Positions 27,795-38,200 of a stretch of DNA of 64,000 bases are shown here, in pieces (the stretch's first letter is position 1; every line of letters starts with the position of its first letter). The notes under the pieces are model-generated. The model did not search any database and was not told where the DNA came from. It saw only the letters and a program-made list of their open reading frames with translations. Source of the DNA: Schizophyllum amplum (taxonomy: Eukaryota > Basidiomycota > Agaricomycetes > Agaricales > Schizophyllaceae). The stretch covers positions 2,108,001 to 2,172,000 of the forward strand of contig VDMD01000001.1 in assembly GCA_007026445.1 (NCBI GenBank), in the 5' to 3' direction. A program made the position numbers and the translations under genes.

Positions 27795-28134
27795 TGTCAT
27801 GACACGTCACTTTCCATCCTGTCACACTCACCCATAGTCACCTACACTCACCTACTGGACCCACACCTCATGCTTGTCACATGCTTGCCTTGAGGCCTAT
27901 GGTATATAGGTACAGCTTAGCCACTGATGTACCTTAGATTTAGTATTCTAGTTGCATGACCCAGTGATTCTCTTCAGCTCTCTGTTTCCTTCTGTCTCGT
28001 CTCGCCTCTCTCGTCTCGCTTCTCTTCGCCATCCGTCTCTGGTTCGACCACGTCCCGCCGAGTATAGCCCTCGTCGTCTCACGTGTCCGCGCCGTCGACG
28101 GTCATCGGACCGCACCCCTGGCTGGGTCCTAACA
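27795..28134 (+). repeat. 5' LTR of the non-autonomous element
   Basis: TG...CA ends, a TATA-like GGTATATAGG near 27901, and TCTCGTCTCG-type repeats in the downstream part. About 98-99% identical by eye to the copy at 31160. Confidence 0.88.
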
Positions 28135-28227
28135 TAATACTAAATCTCTCCCGACGAGGTCTAGAAAAGTGGGACTCACAACGGCTACTCAGCCGCTCGA
28201 GAACACGACACCTGGACGACTGCCAGC

Positions 28228-30972
28228 ATGTCGCATGTTTTCGACCCAAGGAATGGCCTCGCGCACGAGCGCCCGGCACCCCCGACTGATTCAATTCAGT
28301 TCGGATCGTCATCCGCGCACCGAACACCGCGGACTGACTCACCAAGCGGCACGATCGATGCACGCCGGAGTCCGAGCGACGCGTATGGCAACACCCGTCG
28401 TTTTTCGACTCTCCCAAGCATATCTGCCAGATCGGACGTCTCCGGTGCACGTACGGGCAGGCAAACAACGCCAGCGAAGAGGCAGGCGAACGCGGTATCG
28501 ACAGATCTTGGCAGCACGTGGAACAACGCCGGCGCTTCGCCTCCTCGGCCCGCGCGATCGGCGGCGCGATCATCCTCCCTGCTACCGCCCTCGCCCCCTC
28601 CGCGTTCCCCACATCGTCCACCTCCGAACAATGCCGTGAGCGACTCGGACGCCGCAGGGACCAAGGCCGCGTCAGCCAGCGCCACGTGGCGGCCCACGCC
28701 CCAAGGCGACGAGACTTTCCGCCGTCCTGGACGATCGCATGCATACCCTTTAGCGCCGCCTTTGCGAGCAGGGAGCGAACAGTCTGTCCGGCCGCGGGTC
28801 GATGCCCCCCCGACGGAGAACGCGCCGTTCGGCGACTCGGGCCGGGCCGGGCCAGCAAATTCCCAGCGCATCGACGCTTTAACGACCACCACGACGACGC
28901 TCGCGCTTTCGCCCTCGTCTCTCGCCTTCGACTCCCATCCGCTCCTCATCCCTCGTCGCTATCGCCCACCACCGCTATTTCACGAAGCACGGGTAGCGGA
29001 TACGCCGCAGAGGGGGAAGGAAATCGATGTTCTCGACGACGTCGACGAGGACTTGGCGGAAGCAGCCCGCGCAGCCGCGCGCTACGTGTGTCAATACGAC
29101 GACGCGGAGCGCCTGCACGGGCAGGGGGAACAAAGCGTGCGTCACACGCCTTCTTACCAGGTCCATGCCGCTGACGACGATTTTGCGAACCACAACGCGT
29201 CGTATGCGACTCGAGCCGGGCCCCCCGTGCCACCAGCGCGTTCAGCGCCAACGCGCGACGCCCCCCATGCCCTCTACGGGCCACACGACGGCCCTCCCGT
29301 GCCGCCTCCGCGTTCAGCGCCAACGCGCGACGCTTCCCGCGCCGCCCGGCCGCCATCGCCCCTCGGTCCGCGTCCTGACCCAAGGTGGACTGCGCTCGAG
29401 CTCAATGCGCCATCGGCGGCTCGTCGCGGCCCTACGCTGCCATTGCAGGCCGTCGAAGCTCAACACGCGGCGACGGGTCGCGTTCAGCACGCACTGCTGT
29501 ACGACGAGCCCGCAAACCGGGGTGATGAGGGGGCACCTCCGCCGGAGGACGCGCAGACGCAACAAGCCCACCTCGACCGCCGGCAACGCCAGATGGGTCC
29601 CTACGAGGTGCCTACGTCCTGGCCGGTGCAGGTGCCGCAGTCGCTGCCACCGCTCGATCACCACCCACCCCCGTGTCTAGTGCCACCAAGCAGCGTCCCC
29701 CACGCCTCTCTCGGGCCCTACGACGGCCTCTACGACGGCCTTCAAGTGCCATCCCCGAGTCCAATGCCAGTGGGTGACGTTCCCCGCACCGGCCCTCATG
29801 CGCCGTCTGTGCGTTTAGCGCCGACGCACGACGTCCAACATGCCTCCCGCGGGCGCTACATTGACCCCGCCGCGCCATCTCCGAGCTCAGGGTTCCCACG
29901 CGACGTCTCCCGTGCCGTCCGGTTATACTCGCCCCGTGCGGCGCCCCATGTCTCGCGCGGCTCTACGCCGTCACCGTCGACCGCCGAGGCTCAACACGCG
30001 GCGACAGGTGGCCTCCCGCGCGCGCTATCGCTCTACGATGATGCCGCCATCCGGATCGAGGATGAGTTGCGCACGCTCAACTCTGGCCGTCAAGTGCCCA
30101 CCACGCACCCAAAGTTCAGGCGCGAGGCCCCATTGGCGACGCCATCCCCGTCTCAGGATCCGCGCTTGTACCTACGCGCCGCTGCGCGCGGGCACGAAGC
30201 GCTCACTACAGCTCGCGAGGCCGAGCACCATGCCCTGTACAACCCCGTGCTGTCATTACCGAGAGAAGCGGTACCGGCGTCCTGGCCGTTGACAGTACCG
30301 CAGCCGACGCCGCTGCTGGATCACCACCCGCCCCCTCCGCACGAGGACCACATTGCCGTCGATATGTTGATGAGCAACCCCACACCGCACGGAGGCTACG
30401 CCCGCTCTCAAGCTACGCCTCCTCGCTGGGTGCCGGCCCCGCGCTCATCCACATCTGATCCCTACACGAACCACGCAGCTCAAAATCCCGGGATGAGCTG
30501 GCCTCCACCCAACCACCCGCCCTGGACATTGCAAGCTCATCCTCACGAGGACGACTGTCCCCCAGAATGGGTGTGGGTGCTGGTGGCGGTGGTCATTGCC
30601 AATCGCGAGATTGCGAGGGAGCGGGAGGACCGGCGGCGTCGACGAGAGGAGGAGGAGGACCAGCGCCAGCGCGACGAAGATTACCAGCGCTGGTACGACG
30701 ACTATATGGACGATGGTCAAGACGACGACAACGACTATCGCCACGATGGCTCCGAGGATGAGCGCAACACGCCACCCGAGTCCACCACCTTGAACACTGA
30801 CGAGAACACTGACGACGAGGACGAGGGTCGAGTTTACTCACGAACTCCGTCCCCACCGATTACCGAGGCCAACGAGGAGGCTTTGGAGTACGAATACGAG
30901 GATGTATACGAGGCCGACTATGAGGTCGAGCCCGAGGTGATGGAATGGGAGAAGGCTGATGCTTCGGAATGA
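28228..30972 (+). CDS. 914-aa protein of unknown family encoded by the non-autonomous LTR element
   Basis: One uninterrupted ORF starting MSHVFDPRNGLAHERPAPPT and filling most of the internal region. Residues 1-700 are disordered, rich in Pro, Arg, Ser and Ala, with imperfect internal repeats (for example PPVPPxRSAPTRDA twice, and EAQHAATG three times). Residues about 770-815 hold a hydrophobic piece (WVWVLVAVVIANREIA) running into a charged helix (REREDRRRRREEEEDQRQRD). The last 100 residues are strongly acidic (DDGQDDDNDYR, YEYEDVYEADYEVEPEV). No zinc knuckle, protease or polymerase motif is seen. By position it could be a Gag-like particle protein, but no homology is recognised. An intact frame of this length in a repeat suggests recent selection. 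Confidence 0.75.
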   Translation: MSHVFDPRNGLAHERPAPPTDSIQFGSSSAHRTPRTDSPSGTIDARRSPSDAYGNTRRFSTLPSISARSDVSGARTGRQTTPAKRQANAVSTDLGSTWNNAGASPPRPARSAARSSSLLPPSPPPRSPHRPPPNNAVSDSDAAGTKAASASATWRPTPQGDETFRRPGRSHAYPLAPPLRAGSEQSVRPRVDAPPTENAPFGDSGRAGPANSQRIDALTTTTTTLALSPSSLAFDSHPLLIPRRYRPPPLFHEARVADTPQRGKEIDVLDDVDEDLAEAARAAARYVCQYDDAERLHGQGEQSVRHTPSYQVHAADDDFANHNASYATRAGPPVPPARSAPTRDAPHALYGPHDGPPVPPPRSAPTRDASRAARPPSPLGPRPDPRWTALELNAPSAARRGPTLPLQAVEAQHAATGRVQHALLYDEPANRGDEGAPPPEDAQTQQAHLDRRQRQMGPYEVPTSWPVQVPQSLPPLDHHPPPCLVPPSSVPHASLGPYDGLYDGLQVPSPSPMPVGDVPRTGPHAPSVRLAPTHDVQHASRGRYIDPAAPSPSSGFPRDVSRAVRLYSPRAAPHVSRGSTPSPSTAEAQHAATGGLPRALSLYDDAAIRIEDELRTLNSGRQVPTTHPKFRREAPLATPSPSQDPRLYLRAAARGHEALTTAREAEHHALYNPVLSLPREAVPASWPLTVPQPTPLLDHHPPPPHEDHIAVDMLMSNPTPHGGYARSQATPPRWVPAPRSSTSDPYTNHAAQNPGMSWPPPNHPPWTLQAHPHEDDCPPEWVWVLVAVVIANREIAREREDRRRRREEEEDQRQRDEDYQRWYDDYMDDGQDDDNDYRHDGSEDERNTPPESTTLNTDENTDDEDEGRVYSRTPSPPITEANEEALEYEYEDVYEADYEVEPEVMEWEKADASE

Positions 30973-31159
30973 GGAGATGGATCCGCGTCGGAGGAGACGA
31001 GCGCGTCTCCGATGCCTGACTCGAGGAGATAGTCAACAAGGCCAAGTCGCTTCAGGGGGTGTTTCTTTCATTTTTTCTTGCTCTTCCCTACCCCCCACTA
31101 TCCTTTCCACATTCCATGCTGTGCACCGACTCAGGGAGTTGTGTCTAGAGGGGGGGATA

Positions 31160-31500
31160 CTGTCATGACCCGTCACTTTCCATCCTGTCACACTCACCCA
31201 TAGTCACCTACACTCACCTACTGGACCCACACCTCATGCTTGTCACATGCTTGCCTTGAGGCCTATGGTATATAGGTACAGCTTAGCCACTGATGTACCT
31301 TAGATTTAGTATTCTAGTTGCATGACCCAGTGATTCTCTTCAGCTCTCTGTTTCCTTCTGTCTCGTCTCGCCTCTCTCGTCTCGCTTCTCTTCGCCATCC
31401 GTCTCTGGTTCGACCATGTCCCGCCGAGTATAGCCCTCGTCGTCTCACGTGTCCGCGCCGTCGACGGTCATCGGACCGCACCCCTGGCTGGGTCCTAACA
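31160..31500 (+). repeat. 3' LTR of the non-autonomous element
   Basis: Direct repeat of 27795-28134, preceded by a purine tract and followed by the duplication CATGC, after which Copia-1 sequence resumes. Confidence 0.9.
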
Positions 31501-31505
31501 CATGC

Positions 31506-34500
31506 CGCCTTTGCCATGGACATCACATCAACTGCCTGCACCACCTCATGGGTCACACAAACCATGAGAGCCTCCGCAACATGGTCCGGCATAACCAGCT
31601 GCAGGGCGTCACTACGCTCACCGGCATTCCTTCCTTCTGCGAGCCATGCATCATGGGGAAGATGAAGAAGCTACCCTTCAAGCGGAGTACGACTCGCGCC
31701 ACACATCCCCTGCAGTTTGTGTCCTGCGACGTTGGTGGTCCAGTCTCACCCGCCGGGCCCGGCGGCCTCCTCTACTGGATCGTCCTGGTCTGCCATTTCT
31801 CGTCAAACATCTGGGTCATCTTCACGCACAAGAAGTCTGAGGTGCTGAAGAAGCTTCGAGAGTGGCGCCTCCAGCGCGAGCGCGAAACTGGAAACCCCAT
31901 CGAGGAGTGGGAGTGGCTGGAAGGCTGGATCGAGTTCTTCCGAACTGATGGCGGTGGCGAGTTCACCTCGAAAGCTATCGAGGCCGAGTTTCGCAAGCAC
32001 GGCATCATCCACGAGAAGACCAACCCGTACACGCCGGAGCAGAACGGGATCGCCGAGCGTATGAACCAGACATTGGTCACCCGGGCGATCACCAACCTTG
32101 CCGCGTCAGGACTCCCGCGGAACTACTGGACATACGCCATGCAGTACTCAGCCGATACCATCAACATCTCCCCCGCCAGTCAGCACAAGGGGGAGCTGCC
32201 GCGCAACCGCCTCCGCAAGGTCAAGCGCCCGGTCAACCTCAGCGACCTACATCCCTTCGGCTGCCCAGCTTATCCCCTCATTGACAAGAAGCTCCGCAAG
32301 GGGAAGTTCGCTGACCGGGCCCGCCGCTGCGTATTCATCGGTTACGCACTCTCGGAGGGGACAAAAGGCTACAAGCTCCTGGAAGTCTCCACCGGCAAGA
32401 TCTTCACGTCGCGCCATGTCAAATTTGACGATGCCTCCTCCGCCCCAGCCAAGTTGCGCTCTGAAGACGACGACGAGCAGTGGGAGGACTTCCGCAAGCA
32501 TATCCGCCCGCGCAACATCTCCTCACCACCTGATGACGACGAGGACAATGACAATGCACCTCCACCACCCCGTCCAGGTCGAGTGGGAGGACCAGCACCA
32601 CCTGCACCAGAGTCAGTGGGAGACTCTCCTCCATCCAGCCGTGGAACCTCACCTGAGCCAGCCGAGCGTGCTCCACGCCGCCGGGAGAGGACCTCACGGA
32701 TTCCCCGCCTATCCTTGCCAAATGAGGTGCCACCACCTTCTGCGCCAGAACCTGGACCGTCTCGCCGGGCTGGTCTACGCACCCCACAGGAGCGGAAGGC
32801 CTCCAAACCAAAGGATAGCGGCTACCTCGAGACCCGCGAGCGACAGCAAAGGTTGCAGAGTGAACAGCGGGAGAAGAGGCACGCCCAGATCCGCGAACGA
32901 GAGGCACAGCTCAAAGAGCGCAGAGCAGCCCGTGAGGCGGCGCCCGCTGAACCCGCGCCTCCGTCTCCGCCTCCGCCAGAACCCGCCGAGGAAGCACCAG
33001 CGCCAGAGCTTGACAAGGAATCTGCCAACCTCTCTTTCATGGAGGACAAGCTCTTTGCGGGCGCCGCCACTGGTGGGCGCTCTAGCAGCGGTGCGCGGAA
33101 GGTCCCCGATACGTGGGCACAGGCTATGGCAAGTCCGGACAGAGACAGGTGGCTTGATGCGCAGTCGGAAGAGTTGAACAGCTTCAAGCTGAACGACGTT
33201 GTTGAAGAGGTCCCGATCCCAACTGGGGTCAAGCCCATCACCTCAAAGCATGTCTTCTCCATCAAGGAAGATGCGAAGGGCAACATCGAGAGGTACAAGG
33301 TGCGCATTGTTGCGCGCGGCTTCACTCAGCGCGAGGGAATCGACTATCAGGATGTCTTCGCCCCCGTCGCTAGCCTGGAATCCATCCGCATCCTCCTCTG
33401 CCTCTGTGTCAAGCTTGGCCTCCTTGCTGACCAGATGGACGTCAACACTGCCTACCTAAATGGGGAACTAACGCAGCTGCTCCATATGATGCCTCCCGCG
33501 GGTGTGGACATCAAGCCCAGACACTGTTGGCGGCTCAAGAAGTCGGTCTACGGCCTCAAGCAAGCCGGACGCACATGGAACCAGACCCTCCACCAGAAGC
33601 TCGACAACCTCGGCTTTGTGCGTCTCAACTCGGAGACTTGCCTCTATGTCTTCCGGGATGGCAAGCAGGTCTGCTTCCTCGTGGTCTACGTTGACGACCT
33701 CCTCCTCGCCGCTACATCTCGCCCCTTCATGGACGAGATGAAGAAGAAGCTCTCAGCTTGCTTCAAGATGCGCGACCTAGGGCCCGCCAAGTACCTCCTT
33801 GGCATCGAGATCATCCAGCATCCCGGCAAGCGTGCCCTCTCCCTCTCACAGCGCAAGTACATCAACACCGTCCTAGAGCGATATGGCATGTCCGACTGTA
33901 CGGGAGTTGGGACCCCGATGTCCACAAGTGTGCGCGTTACCGCTGACGATCCTTCGGATAACGAGACCCGGACCCACATGTCACTCGCCAAAGGTGGTCC
34001 TGTGGTATCCTACCAGAGCGTCGTTGGATCTCTCATGTACGCGATGTTGGGCACCCGCCCCGACCTGGCATATGTGGTAGGCGTCTTGGGCCGCTACAGC
34101 GCAAACCCCAAGGCATGCCATTGGGAGATTGCGAAGCGCGTCCTTCGCTACCTGAAGAAGACCCGGGACTGGTGCCTCTGCTATGACGGTGCTGACACTG
34201 GCATGGACCTTGACTTCCACGGCTACACTGACGCCGACTGGGGCGGCGATCACGACACATCCAAGTCCACCTCTGGATTTGTGTTCATCTCCAGCCATGG
34301 CACGATCGGATGGTCCAGCAAGCGTCAGTCCATGGTCTCCCTCTCCTCCACGGAGTCCGAGTACATCGGATTAGCGAATGCGGGTCAGCACCTAGCCTGG
34401 CTACGCTCCTTCTTCGAGGAACTTGGGCAGCCGCAAAATGGGTCGACGGAGCTCCTGTGTGACAACCGTGCAGCTATCATCCTCAGCCAGGACCCGCAGT

Positions 34501-34671
34501 TCCGAGCGCGGACCAAGCACATCCAGCGGAAGTACCACTACATCCGCGATGGGCTTGTGGCAACGGGCGAGTGCGTGGTGACTTGGTATCCTACCGACGA
34601 GATGGTGGCGGACATATTTACCAAGCCCCTTCCTCACGAGAAGCATCTCAAGTTCTGCTTGGGCATGGGCT
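31506..34671 (+). pseudogene. Copia-1 integrase, reverse transcriptase and RNase H (3' half)
   Basis: The frame runs without stop. It contains the integrase zinc region LHHLMGHTNHE...CEPCIMGK and the integrase core (FRTDGGGEF, PEQNGIAERMNQTLVT). RT follows with KARFVARGF-equivalent VRIVARGFTQREGIDYQDVF, QMDVNTAYLNGEL, SVYGLKQAGRTWN and the catalytic YVDDLLLA. RNase H closes it with DADWGGD, STESEYI and DNRAAI. It is in a different frame from the protease half: joining 27794 to 31506 after removing the insert gives MDEHAAFAMDITS and then needs a 1-nt shift to reach LHHLMGH. Copia-2 cuts it at GMGL; the remaining codons resume at 47238 as RPGSSGS. Confidence 0.9.
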
Positions 34672-34981
34672 TGTTGGACTTTCGGCTGGACATTGTATCG
34701 ACGAGTCCGGTCAGCCGGGTCCGGTCGACCGGACTGTCACGTCACGCTCATAGCGGTCGCACTCTGGTCGCACGCTGGTCGCACCCATGCGTGCGACACA
34801 CACAAACACCTATACATATTACTTATCTGATGTATGATGTCATGCCTTCCTAGCAGTATATAAGGAGGGCTCTACCTACCCCTCAAGAACAAGTCTTCTA
34901 CTTGACTTACCTGCGCATAGCCTTCAGCTAAGCTCTCTACTAAGGTAGGCTAGGCAGGCGCGCTTCCCCGCATGCTCAACA
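34672..34981 (+). repeat. 5' LTR of Copia-2
   Basis: 310 bp, TGTTG...CAACA ends, TATATAAG at about 34857, followed directly by the iMet half-tRNA primer-binding site. Confidence 0.92.
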
Positions 34982-35266
34982 GGTTATGAGCCCCGGTGAG
35001 CTGTGTTAGCGCCCTAGTGGCTGCAGCACAAAGTCATCAGCGCCGTCACAGGCAGCGATGACGGAGTTAGCGCCTCCACAGCCTGCTATCACTTCAGCTG
35101 CTCTAAGCGCTGGTGAAACCATGCCGGATCGCGCTCATCGCGCTTGATCCTGGATGTACCGATCTCCAAAGGAGATGCTGGTCATCGGCGCAAGCTCGGT
35201 TCGCTCATCGGCGCCCATCGTTGGCTGCGATCTTGAACCTGATGCTGACGATCCTCACAGATCATC

Positions 35267-38200
35267 ATGTCCAACGCCCTCTTCACTCAAGTCCCTCTCC
35301 TCGATGGCCACAACTATCGCAAGTGGGCTCAGGCTGTCACAGCCCACCTCATGTCCTACGGCGTCTTCGACGTTGTAAGCGGCAATCGGGAGACTCGTCC
35401 CTCTCCGATCGCTGCTACTGCGAACTCTTCGTCGAATGACGATGAGATTCGACAGTGGAAGAGCGATGATCAGAAGGCCAACGGCACTCTCCAGTGTCGT
35501 ATCTCGCCTGAGATCATGACCGGTATCCCAGATGCTAGCAAGGCCTCCGCCCATGCGCTCTGGGAATACCTCGAGAGCGAGTTCGATTCGCCACAGCCCG
35601 CCGAGATTTTTAGCTGGTACAAAACCGCTTTTAATTTCCGGTTTCGCGCGAACGAGCATCCTGATCCTCAGATCAGCGTTCTCAATGACATGTTTGCTCG
35701 CTTGACTCAGGAAGGGGAAACCCTTTCTGATTTCTTCAAGGCGATGCTCATGTTGAACGCGACTCCTGTTGCGAGTATCGTGGAGCATGTCCTGCAGTCC
35801 TTTGCGAAGGACAAGCTTACTCCCGCTGTGGTTCGCGAAGCTCTGCTTACGCACTACACCCACAAGCAGGATCTGCAAGGCCAGGTCAACAAGTTCTCCC
35901 ACGTCAAGCGCAAGCGCGACGACCCGAAGTACTCTAACCAGCAAAAGAACTCTGGTTCTTCGTCAAACTCCGACGGCAATGCTGGGCAGAAGAAGCCGGG
36001 GCGCGGCAAGTGCGGCAGCGGGAAGGACAAGAAGGCCAAAGGCAAGCAGAACGCCGGCAACGGCGGTCATGCCCACTCGCACGCTGCAGTCTCCGAGATT
36101 GCAGGATCGATTTCGGTCGGATCGCTCACGGTCGCTCCTCCCGCTCCCAAGTCGTCGCACGTCGCTCTCATCACCCCTGCTGGAACTTCGGTTCGCAAGG
36201 TGAAGGAGAAGGCTCCCATCAACGACGACGAGGCCGTTGCGAACACAGAGATCTCGCGTGGCGTCAAGAACGTCTTTGCTCTCGCCGAGCAGATCGATGT
36301 TCCGGTCACGTTCGAGAGCTTCCGCACCCTCGACAAGGTCGTCAACAACGGGGGCATACCCAAGGATGACGAGGCGATGGGTTCTCCCACTCCGCGCGCG
36401 TCGACGTCTGCTCTGATGCTCGATAACGCGCCTCCTGCCAAGCGCGCTCGTACTGGGGAACACCCGGATGTTGCCGACGCTATGCAGCAGCAGGAGTTCC
36501 AGTCGTTCCTTCTGGACTCTGGATCGAACAAGATGCCCATCGAGCCCCCGCTCAGCCCGCTCGATATGTCCGCGCTCTGCAAGGACGACGCGGGCCCCAT
36601 CAACATGGCCGATCTCTTCGGAGACAAACCCATCGGGGATGTGGACATGGACATCGCCATGGCCGCTGGCATTTCTGCCGCCAACGGGCAAGTACCTTCT
36701 TGTCTCAGGCATCTGCGCAATACTGATTGCTGCGACACACAGCGAGAGCGCGTAATCAACGTGCCCGCGGGTTCTGTACTGGATGTATTGCTGACTGGGT
36801 CGCATAAATTTTGTACGAATAATATATGTGTTGTCCACGATCTTGCTGCATGCCCGACTTGTAAGGGAAAGACCACAATAACTGGGGACGAGGATTTTCT
36901 GCCGTTATGGCTCCTCGATTCCGGTGCATCTCTCCACGTAACATCGGAGATTGATGATCTGGCTGGGTACGAAAAACTTTCGGAACCTATCATCGCACAG
37001 ACCGCATCCAAAGACACTCGAGTTGCATTGGTTGGTCGTGGGACAGCCTTCGTAGATCATTATGTTACGAGGCGTGGTCAAAAGACTTTGGTGACATCTC
37101 AGGTGTATCCGGTGTATCATGTACCCGCGTTACACGGTCGCCTTATGTCTTTGGGCACCTTATTACAAGGTGGATTGACAGTGCGCGGAAATGCTGCCGC
37201 AATCAGCTTATATCGAAAGAAGTCTCCTCTTTCGGTAATGGATTTCTTGAAAATCCACAAAGTGCATTCTATGTACTTCCTGTGGTCAGCGCCCACAGTG
37301 GCGAAGACCATATCCTCGATGTCTACGGTCTACAAAATAGACTATGATATCATGCACCAACGATTTGCACATCCGTCGAAGGACGTTTTACGTCAGGCGA
37401 AAAAGCATACCAAAGGCTTTCCGCAAGATCTGCCTTTCCCTGAGGATACTCGCCCCTGTCCAGGATGTGCACAAGGAAAAATGCACCAGCGTGCCTTTCC
37501 TGCGTCCGAGACTCGAGCGAAGAACCCTTTTGATTTGATTCACTCAGATCTCAAGGAGTTCCCGACGGAATCTTATCACAAGTTCCGTTATTTCATCAGC
37601 TTCCTTGATGATTGTCTCTCTCACGCTTGGACCGTATGCTTACGCAAAAAGTCCGATGCGCAGACGGCCATCCGCAATTTCATTGCGATGGTTAAAACTC
37701 AATTCGGTGTGACCATCAAAAAGTGGCACATTGATTATGGGGGAGAATTTCACTCACTGGATCTGATTGAATTCCTCAAGTCCGAAGGGATCGAGGTCGA
37801 GCACGGCGTGCCTTATGCTCATCAGCAGAATGGCCGCGCTGAGCGATTCAATCGCACGCTCATGGACAAAGCCGAAGCCATGCGCTTTCAGGCTTGTCTA
37901 CCCAATTCATTTTGGGAGTTCTGCATTCAGCATGCTACGCGAGTCTACGATATGACGCCTATCCGGCGCCTAAAGTGGAAAACTCCGCATGAAGCGCTGA
38001 AGAAAGAACAGCCGGATGTCTCGCTTCTGCGAGTCTTTGGTTGCGCTGCATACGTCTTTATCCCAGAGGAGAAACGCCAGAACAAACTATCACCCAAATC
38101 GGAGCTGATGACGTATCTTGGCAATCCCGATGGTGTGAAAGGCTTTTTGTTCATGCGCAAAGACAACTCCCTGTTCACTGGAGCTCACGCTCTCTTTGAC

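Larger units (their letters stand above)
27795..31500 (+). mobile_element. Non-autonomous LTR retrotransposon with one large ORF, nested in Copia-1
   Basis: Two nearly identical ~340-bp LTRs (27795-28134 and 31160-31500) begin TGTCATGAC and end TCCTAACA. The 5-bp duplication CATGC flanks it (27790-27794 and 31501-31505). A polypurine tract CTAGAGGGGGGGATAC lies directly before the 3' LTR. Visible LTR differences are few (for example ACACGTC versus ACCCGTC and CCACGTC versus CCATGTC), implying recent insertion. There is no protease, RT, RNase H or integrase, so it must have been mobilised in trans. After the 5' LTR the sequence TAATACTAAATC does not look like a common tRNA primer site. Confidence 0.9.
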
